Part shown: piece by piece, positions 43,779 through 52,763 of the stretch | Layout of the letters: every line of letters begins with the position of its first letter | How positions within the stretch are numbered: the stretch's first letter is position 1 | Translations under genes and position numbers: made by a program | Source: JASHVB01 sp035508435 | GTDB lineage: Bacteria; Pseudomonadota; Alphaproteobacteria; Acetobacterales; Acetobacteraceae | Length of the DNA: 64,000 nt | Direction of reading: 5' to 3' | Assembly (NCBI GenBank): GCA_035508435.1 | Contig: DATJNA010000017.1 | Location: forward strand, 22,974 to 86,973 | Notes under the pieces: model-generated | The model's database searches: none | What the model saw: the letters and a program-made list of their open reading frames with translations, nothing else | Told to the model about the DNA's origin: nothing

Positions 43779-44855
43779 CTACGCCCCGACCGTCCCCCTT
43801 AGCACATCCAGTGGCACCAGCCGCCCATCCCGCTCGAAATGCCAGAACGTCCAGCCGTTGCAGGACGGTGCGTTCTGCACCAGCGCCCCCACCTTGTGGA
43901 TCGAGCCGCGCAACGCACCCGAAACCACCGTGCCGTCCGCCGACACCACCGCCGACACCCGCCGCTGCCGGTCGTGCAGTTTCGTCCCCGGCGCCAGCAC
44001 GCCTTGCTCCACCAGGCTGCCGAACGGCACGCGCGGTGCCTCGCGCCGCGATGTCGCAGTGCCGATACCATCCACTGGCACGCGCGTGGCGGCCCGAATC
44101 CGGCCCCACGCCGCTTCCACGTACGCGGGGTGCCGCTCGATACCAATAAAGTGCCGGTGCAGCCGCTTGGCGACCACCGCCGTCGTGCCGGTGCCCAGGA
44201 AAGGGTCCAACACGATCTCCTCCGGCGCTGTCGAGGCCAACAGCACGCGGTGCAGCAGCGCCTCGGGCTTCTGCGTCGGGTGCAGCTTCAGGCCATGCTC
44301 GTTGCGCAGCCGCTCGGCGCCGGTGCACAGCGGAATGAACCAGTCGCTGCGCATCTGGATGTCGTCGTTCAACGCCTTCATGGCCTGGTAGTTGAAGCGG
44401 TGGCGGGAATCGCGCTGCCGCGCCGCCCAGATCAGCGTCTCATGCGCGTTGGTGAAGCGCCGCCCGCGGAAATTCGGCATCGGGTTGGCCTTGCGCCACA
44501 CCACGTCGTTCAGAATCCAGAACCCCAGGTCCTGCAAAATCGCGCCGATGCGGAAGATGTTGTGGTAGGCCCCGATCACCCACAGCGTGCCGTCCTTGCG
44601 CAGCAGGCGGCGGCATTCGGCGAGCCACTCGCGGGTGAAGGCGTCGTAGGTGGGGAAGTCGATGAAGCGGTCCCACTCCTCGTCCACGCCGTCCACCAGG
44701 CTGTCGTCCGGACGGCGCAGCTCGCCACGCAACTGAAGGTTGTAGGGCGGGTCGGCGAACACGCAGTGGACCGAGGCCGGGGGCAACATGCGCATCAACT
44801 GGACACAGTCGCCCAGCAGGACCTGATCCAGCGGCAGTTCGCGGGTAAGTTCCAC
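43779..44855 (-). CDS. ccrM: Cell-cycle DNA adenine methyltransferase CcrM
   Basis: A 358-residue beta-class N6-adenine methyltransferase expected to methylate GANTC. The catalytic DPPY is at residues 35-38 and the SAM-binding motif DPFLGTGTT is near 218. The target-recognition stretch (HETLIWAARQRDSRHRFNYQ) and the C-terminal RAMA domain (about 270-355, VPFGSLVEQGVLAPG then SCNGWTFWHFERDG) are as in Caulobacter-type enzymes. It is an orphan with no restriction partner, in line with a cell-cycle role. Confidence 0.95.
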   Translation of the reverse strand: MELTRELPLDQVLLGDCVQLMRMLPPASVHCVFADPPYNLQLRGELRRPDDSLVDGVDEEWDRFIDFPTYDAFTREWLAECRRLLRKDGTLWVIGAYHNIFRIGAILQDLGFWILNDVVWRKANPMPNFRGRRFTNAHETLIWAARQRDSRHRFNYQAMKALNDDIQMRSDWFIPLCTGAERLRNEHGLKLHPTQKPEALLHRVLLASTAPEEIVLDPFLGTGTTAVVAKRLHRHFIGIERHPAYVEAAWGRIRAATRVPVDGIGTATSRREAPRVPFGSLVEQGVLAPGTKLHDRQRRVSAVVSADGTVVSGALRGSIHKVGALVQNAPSCNGWTFWHFERDGRLVPLDVLRGTVGA

Positions 44856-44939
44856 AACGCTCGGGGGGTTGGAGGTGGCGGGGGCTGGTCTGGCTAGCCA
44901 CCAGGCCGCAGCTATCGTGGCGGTCTGTCCCGCGCCGCG

Positions 44940-45512
44940 TCAATGAGATTGCTCCGGGGGGCAGAATGCTGCCATCTGCTCGATCACCGACGCCGCGGTC
45001 GCGTCGTCACGCCGCATACGATCGGTCAAGGCCGCATCGCTCAGCAACGTATCGAACGCGGTGGCCAGTATACGGGCGACAAGCTGTCCGGGGGGCTGAT
45101 TGGGTGCGAACTCACCGTCGGCCGCCGCAATCGCCATGGGTAAGCGATATTGGAGGCGCCCCAGATCAATATCGTCATCGACGATGTCTCGCGAACCGGG
45201 CAGCCGGCCGTCCGGCAGGGCGGCAATCCGCCGCATCAGTCGATCCCGCTCCGATGTATTCAGATGCAGTTCATCGTCCGGCGAGGTAATGGTGGCGCGG
45301 ACCAGAGCAGCGGCATGCTCCACGGCGCGCCACACCACCTCCGCCGTCTCGCAGCCATTATCACGCAGCAATTCGCCGAACGACGCCAGGCTTTCGCACG
45401 CGCTGGCAACCGCGTCCCATCCGGCGATCCGGCAACACACGGTCAGTGCGCCGCGCGCCAATATAGTCGCGCGACGGCACAAGGTGTCGGCGACCGCATT
45501 CCCGATCACCAT
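44940..45512 (-). CDS. Hypothetical protein
   Basis: A 190-residue protein with no recognised domain. It is helical, with ALPDGRLPGSRDIVDDDIDL as the most distinctive stretch and a conserved-looking C-terminal half (LLSDAALTDRMRRDDATAAS). The start is uncertain; ATG 45512 (MVIGNAVADTLCRR) is the first plausible one. It lies between rnhB and ccrM on the same strand, 80 bases after rnhB, and may share their transcript. Confidence 0.55.
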   Translation of the reverse strand: MVIGNAVADTLCRRATILARGALTVCCRIAGWDAVASACESLASFGELLRDNGCETAEVVWRAVEHAAALVRATITSPDDELHLNTSERDRLMRRIAALPDGRLPGSRDIVDDDIDLGRLQYRLPMAIAAADGEFAPNQPPGQLVARILATAFDTLLSDAALTDRMRRDDATAASVIEQMAAFCPPEQSH

Positions 45513-45592
45513 GCGGTTCCACCCGGCACATTCGATGCGTGAGGAGCCTACCTCTTCTACGGTTCCCAGTCCGTGAATACTGGCCGGCCCGG

Positions 45593-46213
45593 TCAGTCCC
45601 CGTCTAAGTCGAGTGCCAATTGCGCCACGCTGGCGAAAGCCGGGCGGTGATGGCACGTGGGGCCGAGCCGCAGCAACGCCTCGCGATGGAACTCCGTGGC
45701 GTAGCCGACATTTGTTTCCCACCCGTAGCCCGGCCAACGCAGGGCGAGCCGGGTCATGGCGCGGTCGCGCACCACCTTCGCCACGATCGAGGCCGCGGCG
45801 ATCGACAGGCAGCGGCCATCACCGCCGACCACGCAGCGCACCGGACAAGGCACAATTGGCGCCACATTGCCGTCCACCAGCGCGAGATCGGGGGGCGCCG
45901 GCAGCCGCGCCACGGCACGACGCATGGCGAGCAAGGCGGCGTGCAGGATGTTGAGCCGGTCGATCTCGGTCACCGAGGCCGCGGCGACCGCGATTTCCGC
46001 CTTGCCCGACGCGTGCAGCGCGTCGAACGCGACCCGGCGTTGCTCCGCCGTTAGCTTCTTCGAATCGTCGAGCAATGCGGCGAGCTTGCGCGGGACGCCG
46101 GCGGGGAACACCACGGCGGCGGCGACCACCGGCCCGGCGAGCGGGCCACGGCCCACTTCGTCAACCCCTGCGACGCGCCCCCCGGCGGCTTTTTCCAGCG
46201 CGAAGTTCGGCAT
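45593..46213 (-). CDS. rnhB: Ribonuclease HII
   Basis: A 206-residue enzyme that removes ribonucleotides and RNA primers from DNA. The acidic active site is in VAGVDEVGRGPLAGPVV, with later metal ligands in LALVDGN and the helix IAAASIVAKVVRDRAM. The region GYGWETNVGYATEFH is also characteristic. Normal length and start. The next genes on the same strand are a hypothetical gene and ccrM, linking DNA replication and methylation functions. Confidence 0.96.
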   Translation of the reverse strand: MPNFALEKAAGGRVAGVDEVGRGPLAGPVVAAAVVFPAGVPRKLAALLDDSKKLTAEQRRVAFDALHASGKAEIAVAAASVTEIDRLNILHAALLAMRRAVARLPAPPDLALVDGNVAPIVPCPVRCVVGGDGRCLSIAAASIVAKVVRDRAMTRLALRWPGYGWETNVGYATEFHREALLRLGPTCHHRPAFASVAQLALDLDGD

Positions 46214-46394
46214 GAGCGCAAGGTTAGCAGGGATGGCCGGAGTCGGGGGAGAGGGCGCGGCCCGTTAACCGATCGCTGATCGGACGGTCGCATGAGTCTC
46301 CCCCAGGCAGTCAGCCGCGGCGACATGGTCGCCAGCGCCCATGCGGACGCCAACCGCCAGGACCAGATCCTCGGGTCAACGCGCGTCTTGCCAG

Positions 46395-46860
46395 AGTGGA
46401 GCGCATGCTCGCCGCCACCGGCGGCAATGTCTAACGGCTCGCCCCCGCGCTGATGATCGTGCTCTGCGCCGGCAGCACGTTCCTCGGCCTGATCTCGGAA
46501 TACCTTGTGCTGATCCCGATGATGCTGGTTCCGGCGGAGAAGCTGAAGCTCGGCGCATTGTTTGCGGTGGCGCTGGTCGCGATTCCGGCAAAGATTGGCT
46601 ACCTCGGCCCGGTCACCAACCCACTGCCGCTGGTCATCGCGCAGCCGATCGTCGGCGTGCCGGTATTCAGCGGCGCCACGTTCCGCCTTGTGATGTAGAT
46701 CGTGTTCCTCGCACTGGGCATGGCCTACCTGCTGCTCAATGTCTGGCGCGCCGGCTTCTCTCCCGCGGACGCCGCCTTCGACGCGCCCAAACTCACCGCG
46801 CGGCAAGCGTCTGTCCTGATTGCGGTGAACGCAAACAGATTTACGAGCATAGCAACCTGA
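46395..46860 (+). pseudogene. Remnant of a YfcC-family carrier gene
   Basis: Scattered through in-frame stops (near 46435 and 46697) is a stretch clearly like the YfcC/DcuC-type family: RMLAATGG, ALMIVLCAGSTFLGLISE, then GPVTNPLPLVIAQPIVGVPV and SGATFRLVM, followed by VFLALGMAYLLLNVWRAGF. In YfcC the matching block is ...NPFCVVVAQGIAGVPVLSGSGLR. Only the middle third of a normal 500-residue protein remains. It cannot encode a working transporter. Confidence 0.8.
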
Positions 46861-47278
46861 TCATCGGCAGCGAATCGATCACCGCGGCGGCGGAATGCAG
46901 TGCCAACGACCATCGGACCTGTGCCGTCGCCGCTGCCGTGTTCCTGTTTTCGTAACGGACGCAGCAGCCTCACCGTTGCGCCACCGCCGGGTCATGCGGG
47001 CCACATTACGATTGCTGCACACCGGCGCCAGCCTCGTATTGACCGCTCAGTGCTGGCTGACGCTGCCACCGAATGCTCGCCCGGGCGGCGGTGTTCCAGT
47101 CGCGGCAAAGCGAGAATGATTACTGTACCGTCGCCCCGCCGCTGATGCCGCTGCAAAGTCAGGATGTGCATCGAGGTCGCGCCCGCGCGCATCCTTGTTG
47201 TCGATTCTGACACGACTGTGGCCGGCCGTTACAAGGTTGGTCTCCGAGTCCGTGACCATAGATGCGGCATGCAGCCAG
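46861..47278. other. Intergenic region
   Basis: About 420 bases after the YfcC remnant. No further transporter sequence and no gene with a credible start is seen; short frames such as the one at 46994 (MRATLRLLHTGASLVLTAQC) have no family match I know. It lies beyond the 3' end of the autotransporter gene. Confidence 0.4.
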
Positions 47279-49219
47279 TCAAAATCGATACGCTACCGCC
47301 AGCTGTCCGTTGATGCCGGTACTGTCGTCGCCATGCATCGCCGTCACGCTCGCCGTCACGCCGAGCGCACCATCTTGCGCGGTGATGCCCAAGCCCCCAT
47401 CAAGCAAATAGCGGCTGTCATAGGCCGCGTATTGGTTCACCGCGAAACCGTACAGGTTCCCTGTGCTGGCCACCTGCGGGTTGCCTGGCTCCAGTTCGGC
47501 CCCAAGCGTGAAGCTTGGCATGATCAACCAACGGCCGCGATGCAACGGCTCCGACCCGACAGCCACCCCGGCCAGCAGGCTGGCCGACGTATGGCTGAGG
47601 CGATCCTCATCCAATGCCAGTTCGCTACCGGTCTCCTGAAAGCCGCTGAGCATGACATGAGCGACGCGGACGCCCGCTTGCGGCGCAATCGTGACGGATG
47701 CCAGCCGGATCATGTCGCCCAACAGGGCCTGCCCGCCATAAGCCAGAGCGGGCGCACTGCCGCGCACGGTACCCAGTCCGCCGCCCAGTGGGCGTTCGCC
47801 CTGGTAGTTGATGCCGCCGATATCGACCCGTGCGTCCAGATAAGGCCCGTTCGCCAGCGAGCCGAATGCGTAACGTCCGCCGATGGTTCCCAGCACTGTG
47901 TCGACGTCGGCGGTCGCGCCGGCACTGCCAACAGTGCCCCAGTCATAGCCGAGACTGACAACCACGCTGCTACGCGTATCAATCCGGTAGGTAGCGCCCA
48001 TCAGCGGGCCGGCGTTTTGTTCCGAGCTGCCAGCGGTGCCGCCATGCGCGCCGGTCGATACGTATCCGCCCCAACCCGTGAGCCACATCTCGGTTTGCCC
48101 GACCGCAAGGTCACGGCCGACCGCGTACGGTGCCAGTGCGGCGTCGAGCCGGAACGGCTGGCGCAGCAGATATGCGGCGGCGTCAGCACGCACCTGGCCA
48201 CCCACCTGCGACGGCACGTCACCCAGGGTGCCCAGGTCGATCGCCGACTGAAGGTAATAGTTGTAGGCGGTGTAATTGCCCGACAGCGGCGAAGCCTGCA
48301 GCTCGTTGAGCAAGGCAGCGCCGGCAGCGGCATTGCCCACAAACGCGCTCTGCCCGGGCAGCGCAAGGTAATCCACCATTTTGGCACGCAGGACGTAGAT
48401 GTCGGCCGCGCTGAGCCCCAGTCCCTGCGTCAGGTAGGCCTCCATCGAGCCGTACGATGCGGTTACCTGATCGAGTGCCGCCTGCAGGAAGCTCGGCTGT
48501 ACGCCCAGCGTCGGCGCCAGGGCGGCGGCTGTCGCTTCTCCATACGCCGCTCGGATTGCCGCCAGTTCGGCGGATATGCGCCCGGCCTCGTAATAGTTGG
48601 ATGCAACATAGTCGTTCATGATCGTAGCCGGAGCGACGCCGGCGATGCTTTGCAGCAGGGCCGACGTCCACCCCGTCCGGTCCTTGCCGGCCGAGCAATG
48701 ATAGAGCGCGGCATCGGAACTGTGGGCCAGATCGAGCAGTACCGTGCCGAATCCGGTGCGCTGCATTGAATTGGTCACGAATTGGCGGTACTGACTCTCG
48801 AACTGCGCGATGGCCGCAGCCGGGGTCGTGACCATCCCTGGCGGCGGCGGTGCCGCTGTGCCGTAGATGTTGACATTGACGTAGCTCGCGCCGAGCGGCA
48901 CTCGATCCGGCGTCTGAGCGATCTCCGAGGGCGTGCGCAAGTCGATGTCGAGCGTGATATGCAGCGCGGAGAGCGTGGCGAGGTCCGCATCGCTGACGCT
49001 CAAGACCTCCGAGCGATAGAATACCCCGGTTCGCATGACCCCATCGTGAGCCGTGGTTTCCGCGAAGCCGGTGCCGCCGTACTGCGCCGCGATACCGGCG
49101 AGATCACGAAAATTCCCGTCAGATGCCAGGATCGGCGTGGTGATTGCCTGCTGCGCGAGGGCATGGCTGGCAGCCAGCCAGAACACAGTTGGTAACACGC
49201 CGCACAGGATACGCCGCAT
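47279..49219 (-). CDS. Autotransporter with tyrosine/lipid-phosphatase passenger
   Basis: A 646-residue protein with a signal peptide (ILCGVLPTVFWLAASHALAQ), an N-terminal domain carrying the phosphatase P-loop HCSAGKDRTGW (Cys175, Arg181; CX5R), and DIDLRTPSE, as in the PtpB-like tyrosine/phosphoinositide phosphatases. From about residue 370 the protein changes to a beta-rich type V autotransporter barrel (MWLTGWGGYVSTG, then SSVVVSLGYDWG) ending in VAYRF with the C-terminal Phe needed for BAM insertion. So the phosphatase domain should face the outside or be released. No partner secretion gene is needed. The barrel has the usual length of about 275 residues. Confidence 0.87.
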   Translation of the reverse strand: MRRILCGVLPTVFWLAASHALAQQAITTPILASDGNFRDLAGIAAQYGGTGFAETTAHDGVMRTGVFYRSEVLSVSDADLATLSALHITLDIDLRTPSEIAQTPDRVPLGASYVNVNIYGTAAPPPPGMVTTPAAAIAQFESQYRQFVTNSMQRTGFGTVLLDLAHSSDAALYHCSAGKDRTGWTSALLQSIAGVAPATIMNDYVASNYYEAGRISAELAAIRAAYGEATAAALAPTLGVQPSFLQAALDQVTASYGSMEAYLTQGLGLSAADIYVLRAKMVDYLALPGQSAFVGNAAAGAALLNELQASPLSGNYTAYNYYLQSAIDLGTLGDVPSQVGGQVRADAAAYLLRQPFRLDAALAPYAVGRDLAVGQTEMWLTGWGGYVSTGAHGGTAGSSEQNAGPLMGATYRIDTRSSVVVSLGYDWGTVGSAGATADVDTVLGTIGGRYAFGSLANGPYLDARVDIGGINYQGERPLGGGLGTVRGSAPALAYGGQALLGDMIRLASVTIAPQAGVRVAHVMLSGFQETGSELALDEDRLSHTSASLLAGVAVGSEPLHRGRWLIMPSFTLGAELEPGNPQVASTGNLYGFAVNQYAAYDSRYLLDGGLGITAQDGALGVTASVTAMHGDDSTGINGQLAVAYRF

Positions 49220-49650
49220 GGCATGACCTCGCGAGCAAGACGCGGCTGGCAGCAGAGCGGGTGCCGTTCAGTGGTCGCCGGCGGGCTTCGCCATCGTGTG
49301 CCGGGCCGCGTGGAATCTCGTCCGCGTATCCTGACGATATAACGTTAACGGAACACTAAGGGCGGTGACAGCCCGCCGCTCTATCGCATCGAATTACGCA
49401 TCGGACATGGCTGGCACTCGAAATAAGCATTCGACGCCAGGCGCCGACTAGCCGTGGCCGAAGCAAAGGCAGAATGAGTGGCGAAACTTGTTCCAGCGCG
49501 TCCTCTGCGCACTGAGACGACGCATCCGGCAGACTGTTTCCTGCCACTGCCCAGCCGCGCCCCCGCCCGCATCTGGTTGTTAATGAAGCCTTAATCGATG
49601 TCACCGATAGTGCCGATCCCCGCCAGATCGTGCATCGCGGAGATCATCTT
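49220..49650. other. Divergent intergenic region of two surface-protein genes
   Basis: About 430 bases between the phosphatase-autotransporter (left) and a barrel protein (right). AT-rich patches CGATATAACGTTAACGGAAC and TTGTTAATGAAGCCTTAATC look like promoter material for each side. A small GGCGG...CCGCC hairpin is near 49360. No gene was seen. Confidence 0.5.
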
Positions 49651-50922
49651 ATGAAACCGAAGCCACTGACTTCCAATAGCTCTGGACATCCGCATCTGAT
49701 CGGTCGGGCGAGAACGAACGAACACAAGAAGCAGGTTCACGCGAGAATCCTGTTCAAGTCGTTCAAACGCAGGCATGGGTTGCTTGCCGCCAGCTTCCTC
49801 CGCGTATTGCTCTTTGCGCCACTCATGCCGGCAGCGGCGTTGGCTGGAGCCCAGGACAATCCAACCGGCGGTCCCCTGGCCATCGAAGACCTATCGTCAC
49901 TGCCTCCCCCAGCTCGACTCGAGCAGTCTGCGACAACGCCCCAGTGGACTGTCTCACTGGGGGGCATCTTCCTGGGACGCCTGGTTGGTGCCAACCGTAC
50001 TCTCGACGCTCGCGTGCCAGGTAGCGTGCCATTCCTCGCGACAGCAATTACCCCGGGTACCGACATCTTCAACAGCAACGCGTTTCAACAGGGACCCTCC
50101 GCCGGGCCGAAGATAGACCTGACCTATCATAGCAATTCGGGGTATGGCGTAGAGATCTCGTATTTTAATGTCTTCGACCAGGACGCCGTCGTGTCGATCG
50201 GCCCTGACACTCCGGCAGACTGGCTGGTCATGCGGGCTCCTGGCGGATTTTGGCAGACCCAGGATTTCTCCTACCAGGCCATGACATGGAGTGCCTCCAC
50301 GAATCTTTACAGCGCCGAGGTGAACGGGCGTTTCGATGCTTCCCGCAGAGTGACATTGCTCGCCGGATTCCGCTGGTTGCAGTTGAACGACAGCCTTCAG
50401 GGTACGCTGACCCCCAGCGATCGCACCGCCCCGACCTGGAAAACGACATGCCCTCTTTGCAATCTCTTTCAGGTCACCTCGGATGGGCCGATCGGTAATT
50501 TGCCGCCGTTCTGGACGACGGGCACGACGAACAATCTCTACGGTGCGCAACTGGGGGTCGATGCCAAAATATTGGAGGTTGGCCGCTTCTCGCTCGACGG
50601 ACGGATAACGGCCGGGCTGTTCGATAACAATGCGGAGCAATCGACCGGCGTCAGCATCCAGAAAGTTGTGTATCCGACCTCTGCTGCAGCCAACGGCGCT
50701 GCCTTCGTCAGCGAAGCAAGATTGCAGTTGAAGTATCGGGTCATGAACGGCCTGTCAGCCAATGTGGGCTACGAAGTGTTATGGCTCGATGGCGTTGCCT
50801 TGGCGCCGCGGCAGATCGACGAGACGCATGCGGCTCCGTTGGATGTACGGGCGCTAGGCATCAACCACGGATCGAATATGCTGTTTCAGGGAGCCACATT
50901 TGGACTCGAATATTCGTTTTAG
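49651..50922 (+). CDS. BBP7-like outer-membrane beta-barrel protein
   Basis: A 423-residue protein. An unusually long basic leader (SSGHPHLIGRARTNEHKKQV) precedes the hydrophobic part (ASFLRVLLFAPLMPAAALA) and the cut near LAGAQ. The barrel has alternating strands with GYGVEISYFNVFDQD, RRVTLLAGFRWLQLNDSL and ends GATFGLEYSF (terminal Phe). It fits the BBP7 group of proteobacterial outer-membrane proteins. A single CPLC pair could form a disulfide in a loop. It is transcribed away from the autotransporter. ATG 49651 has GGAG upstream; GTG 49630 is possible. Confidence 0.78.
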   Translation: MKPKPLTSNSSGHPHLIGRARTNEHKKQVHARILFKSFKRRHGLLAASFLRVLLFAPLMPAAALAGAQDNPTGGPLAIEDLSSLPPPARLEQSATTPQWTVSLGGIFLGRLVGANRTLDARVPGSVPFLATAITPGTDIFNSNAFQQGPSAGPKIDLTYHSNSGYGVEISYFNVFDQDAVVSIGPDTPADWLVMRAPGGFWQTQDFSYQAMTWSASTNLYSAEVNGRFDASRRVTLLAGFRWLQLNDSLQGTLTPSDRTAPTWKTTCPLCNLFQVTSDGPIGNLPPFWTTGTTNNLYGAQLGVDAKILEVGRFSLDGRITAGLFDNNAEQSTGVSIQKVVYPTSAAANGAAFVSEARLQLKYRVMNGLSANVGYEVLWLDGVALAPRQIDETHAAPLDVRALGINHGSNMLFQGATFGLEYSF

Positions 50923-50990
50923 CAGACGCAAGAAACGCAAGCCGCCGCTCTGACGAGCGTCGAAAAGACCTGGCTCCCGCCACCCACGTA

Positions 50991-51449
50991 TCAGGCGGAT
51001 GCCAACTCCGCCGCCACGATGGCAACCACGGCGTCCACGCCGCGACGCACCGGGGCGGACATCGTTGCCCCGGGGTTGAACGCCACGCCCTCAATGGTGT
51101 AAAGGGTACAGAGCCCGGGCAACACACCCAGTACACGAGCCAGGCTCACCGCATCGGCAACCCCGAACCCATGCGAAGACGCACGTGCCTTCACCGGTAA
51201 TGCATCATCGCGCACGCAATCCACGCGACGGATCGAACCGACCGGAGCACCGGATGAAGCCGCGTCAATCAGCCACACGCTGCCGGCGTCGCGCAGGCAC
51301 TCGATCAACGCCGTAGCTTCTCCGTCTTGCTCTGTCACCAGCACACCCGGCGGGACGCAGCCACGCAGCAACCGGGCGGCCAACCGGCCTGCTCCATCAT
51401 CACCGCACGCCGGATTGCCGATACCGATTACCACGCGCGCGGGCGCCAT
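50991..51449 (-). CDS. [NiFe]-hydrogenase maturation protease
   Basis: A 152-residue HybD/HyaD-type endopeptidase that trims the C-terminus of the large subunit after nickel insertion. The family start IGIGNPACGDDGAG has the Ni-binding Asp; a second acidic position is Asp in WLIDAASSG and a His in SSHGFGVAD. The gene follows the large subunit by 24 bases, and that subunit still carries a C-terminal extension to be removed. So it is the dedicated protease. Confidence 0.93.
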   Translation of the reverse strand: MAPARVVIGIGNPACGDDGAGRLAARLLRGCVPPGVLVTEQDGEATALIECLRDAGSVWLIDAASSGAPVGSIRRVDCVRDDALPVKARASSHGFGVADAVSLARVLGVLPGLCTLYTIEGVAFNPGATMSAPVRRGVDAVVAIVAAELASA

Positions 51450-51473
51450 GTCAGACCCCCGCCCCACACCCCG

Positions 51474-52763
51474 TCAGGTCCGCACCGTTTCAAGTTTCAG
51501 GAAATGCGTGGCGCAGGAAATGCACGGATCGTGGTTGCGGATCGCTTGCTCGCACAGGTGGGTCAGCCGGTCATCCGGCAGATCGAGCCAGCGCGGGGCG
51601 AATTCTCGCAGATCATTCTCGATGCTCGGCTGGTTCTGCGATGTGGGGGGCACGATCCTGGCCTCCAGCACGCTGCCTTGCGGGTCCAGACGATAGCGGT
51701 GGTACAGCATGCCGCGCGGCGCCTCGGTCGCCGCGCAGCCAACGCCCGCGCGCATTGGCGCATCCACGAATGGCCGGTCCGGCTCGTCATACGCATCGAT
51801 GATGCGCAACGCCTCGTCGAACGCGTACACCATTTCCACGGCGCGGATCACGATGCTGCGGAACGGATTGTTGCAGGTCGGTCCAAGCCCCGCCTGCTTG
51901 GCCGCCTCCAGCGCCAAGGGCGACAACCGCGACGAGTTCAGGCTGTAGCGCGCCAACGGCCCGGTCAGGTAGGCGCCATGGCCGAGATGCCGCGAATGCA
52001 ATGCATTGGAGTGCCTGACGTGGTACTCCTCGAAATGCGCATCGTATTGCTGCGATGGAATGTCCAGTCCCTGGTTCGATACCACATGCCCTTCGTTGAA
52101 GGGATACTCGTCGGGGTGACCGACGGCAACGAATTCGTAATCCCGTTCCAGGTCGGGAAAATCGAAACCGGCGACCAGCTTGACGGTGCCCAGCGACGCC
52201 TCCCGCCCGCGTTCCAGCGCGTCGCGCAGCGTGCCGAATTCGCGGCGCGTGGGCACGCGATAGAACCCGCCGACCCGGACGTTGATCGGATGGATTTCAC
52301 GCCCGCCGAGGAGGTGCAGAATTTCGTTGCCGGCCTTCTTCAGCGCCAGGCCGTCGCGGACGATGTCCGGATGGTCCTTCGCCATCTCCACCGCGCCGTC
52401 GTAGCCGAGGAAATCCGGCGCGTGCAGCATGTACATATGCAGCGCGTGGCTTTCGATCCATTCGCCGCAATACAGCAGCCGGCGCAGCGCGCGGATCGGC
52501 GGCGTGATGGCGATGCCGAGCGCATCCTCCATCGCGTGCACCGAACTCATCTGATAGGCGACCGGGCAGATGCCGCAGATGCGCGCGGTGATGTCCGGGA
52601 CCTCCAGGCAGGAACGACCGCGCAGGAAGGCCTCGAAGAAGCGCGGCGGCTCGAAGATGCGCAACTCGGCGTCGCGCAGCTTGCCGTCCTGGATCACCAG
52701 GCGCAGCGCGCCTTCGCCCTCGACGCGCGCCAGCACATCGACGCTGATGGTTCTACGTGCCAT
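51474..52763 (-). CDS. [NiFe]-hydrogenase large subunit (group 3b-like)
   Basis: A 429-residue catalytic subunit. L1 motif RICGICPVAY (Cys63, Cys66) and L2 motif DPCISCATH (Cys414, Cys417, cut after His420) hold the Ni-Fe site. The tail FLKLETVRT is the peptide removed by the neighbouring protease. Other features fit group 3 cytoplasmic NAD(P)-linked enzymes: VARVEGEG-like start (LARVEGEGALRLVI) and HYRYRLDPQG-type C-terminal region. The gene overlaps the small-subunit stop by 11 bases. The enzyme oxidises H2 or releases it with NAD(P)H. Confidence 0.95.
   Translation of the reverse strand: MARRTISVDVLARVEGEGALRLVIQDGKLRDAELRIFEPPRFFEAFLRGRSCLEVPDITARICGICPVAYQMSSVHAMEDALGIAITPPIRALRRLLYCGEWIESHALHMYMLHAPDFLGYDGAVEMAKDHPDIVRDGLALKKAGNEILHLLGGREIHPINVRVGGFYRVPTRREFGTLRDALERGREASLGTVKLVAGFDFPDLERDYEFVAVGHPDEYPFNEGHVVSNQGLDIPSQQYDAHFEEYHVRHSNALHSRHLGHGAYLTGPLARYSLNSSRLSPLALEAAKQAGLGPTCNNPFRSIVIRAVEMVYAFDEALRIIDAYDEPDRPFVDAPMRAGVGCAATEAPRGMLYHRYRLDPQGSVLEARIVPPTSQNQPSIENDLREFAPRWLDLPDDRLTHLCEQAIRNHDPCISCATHFLKLETVRT

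Noticed and set aside
47195..48769. A 524-codon plus-strand frame opposite the autotransporter
   Set aside because: No ribosome site, no family, and composition typical of antisense frames.
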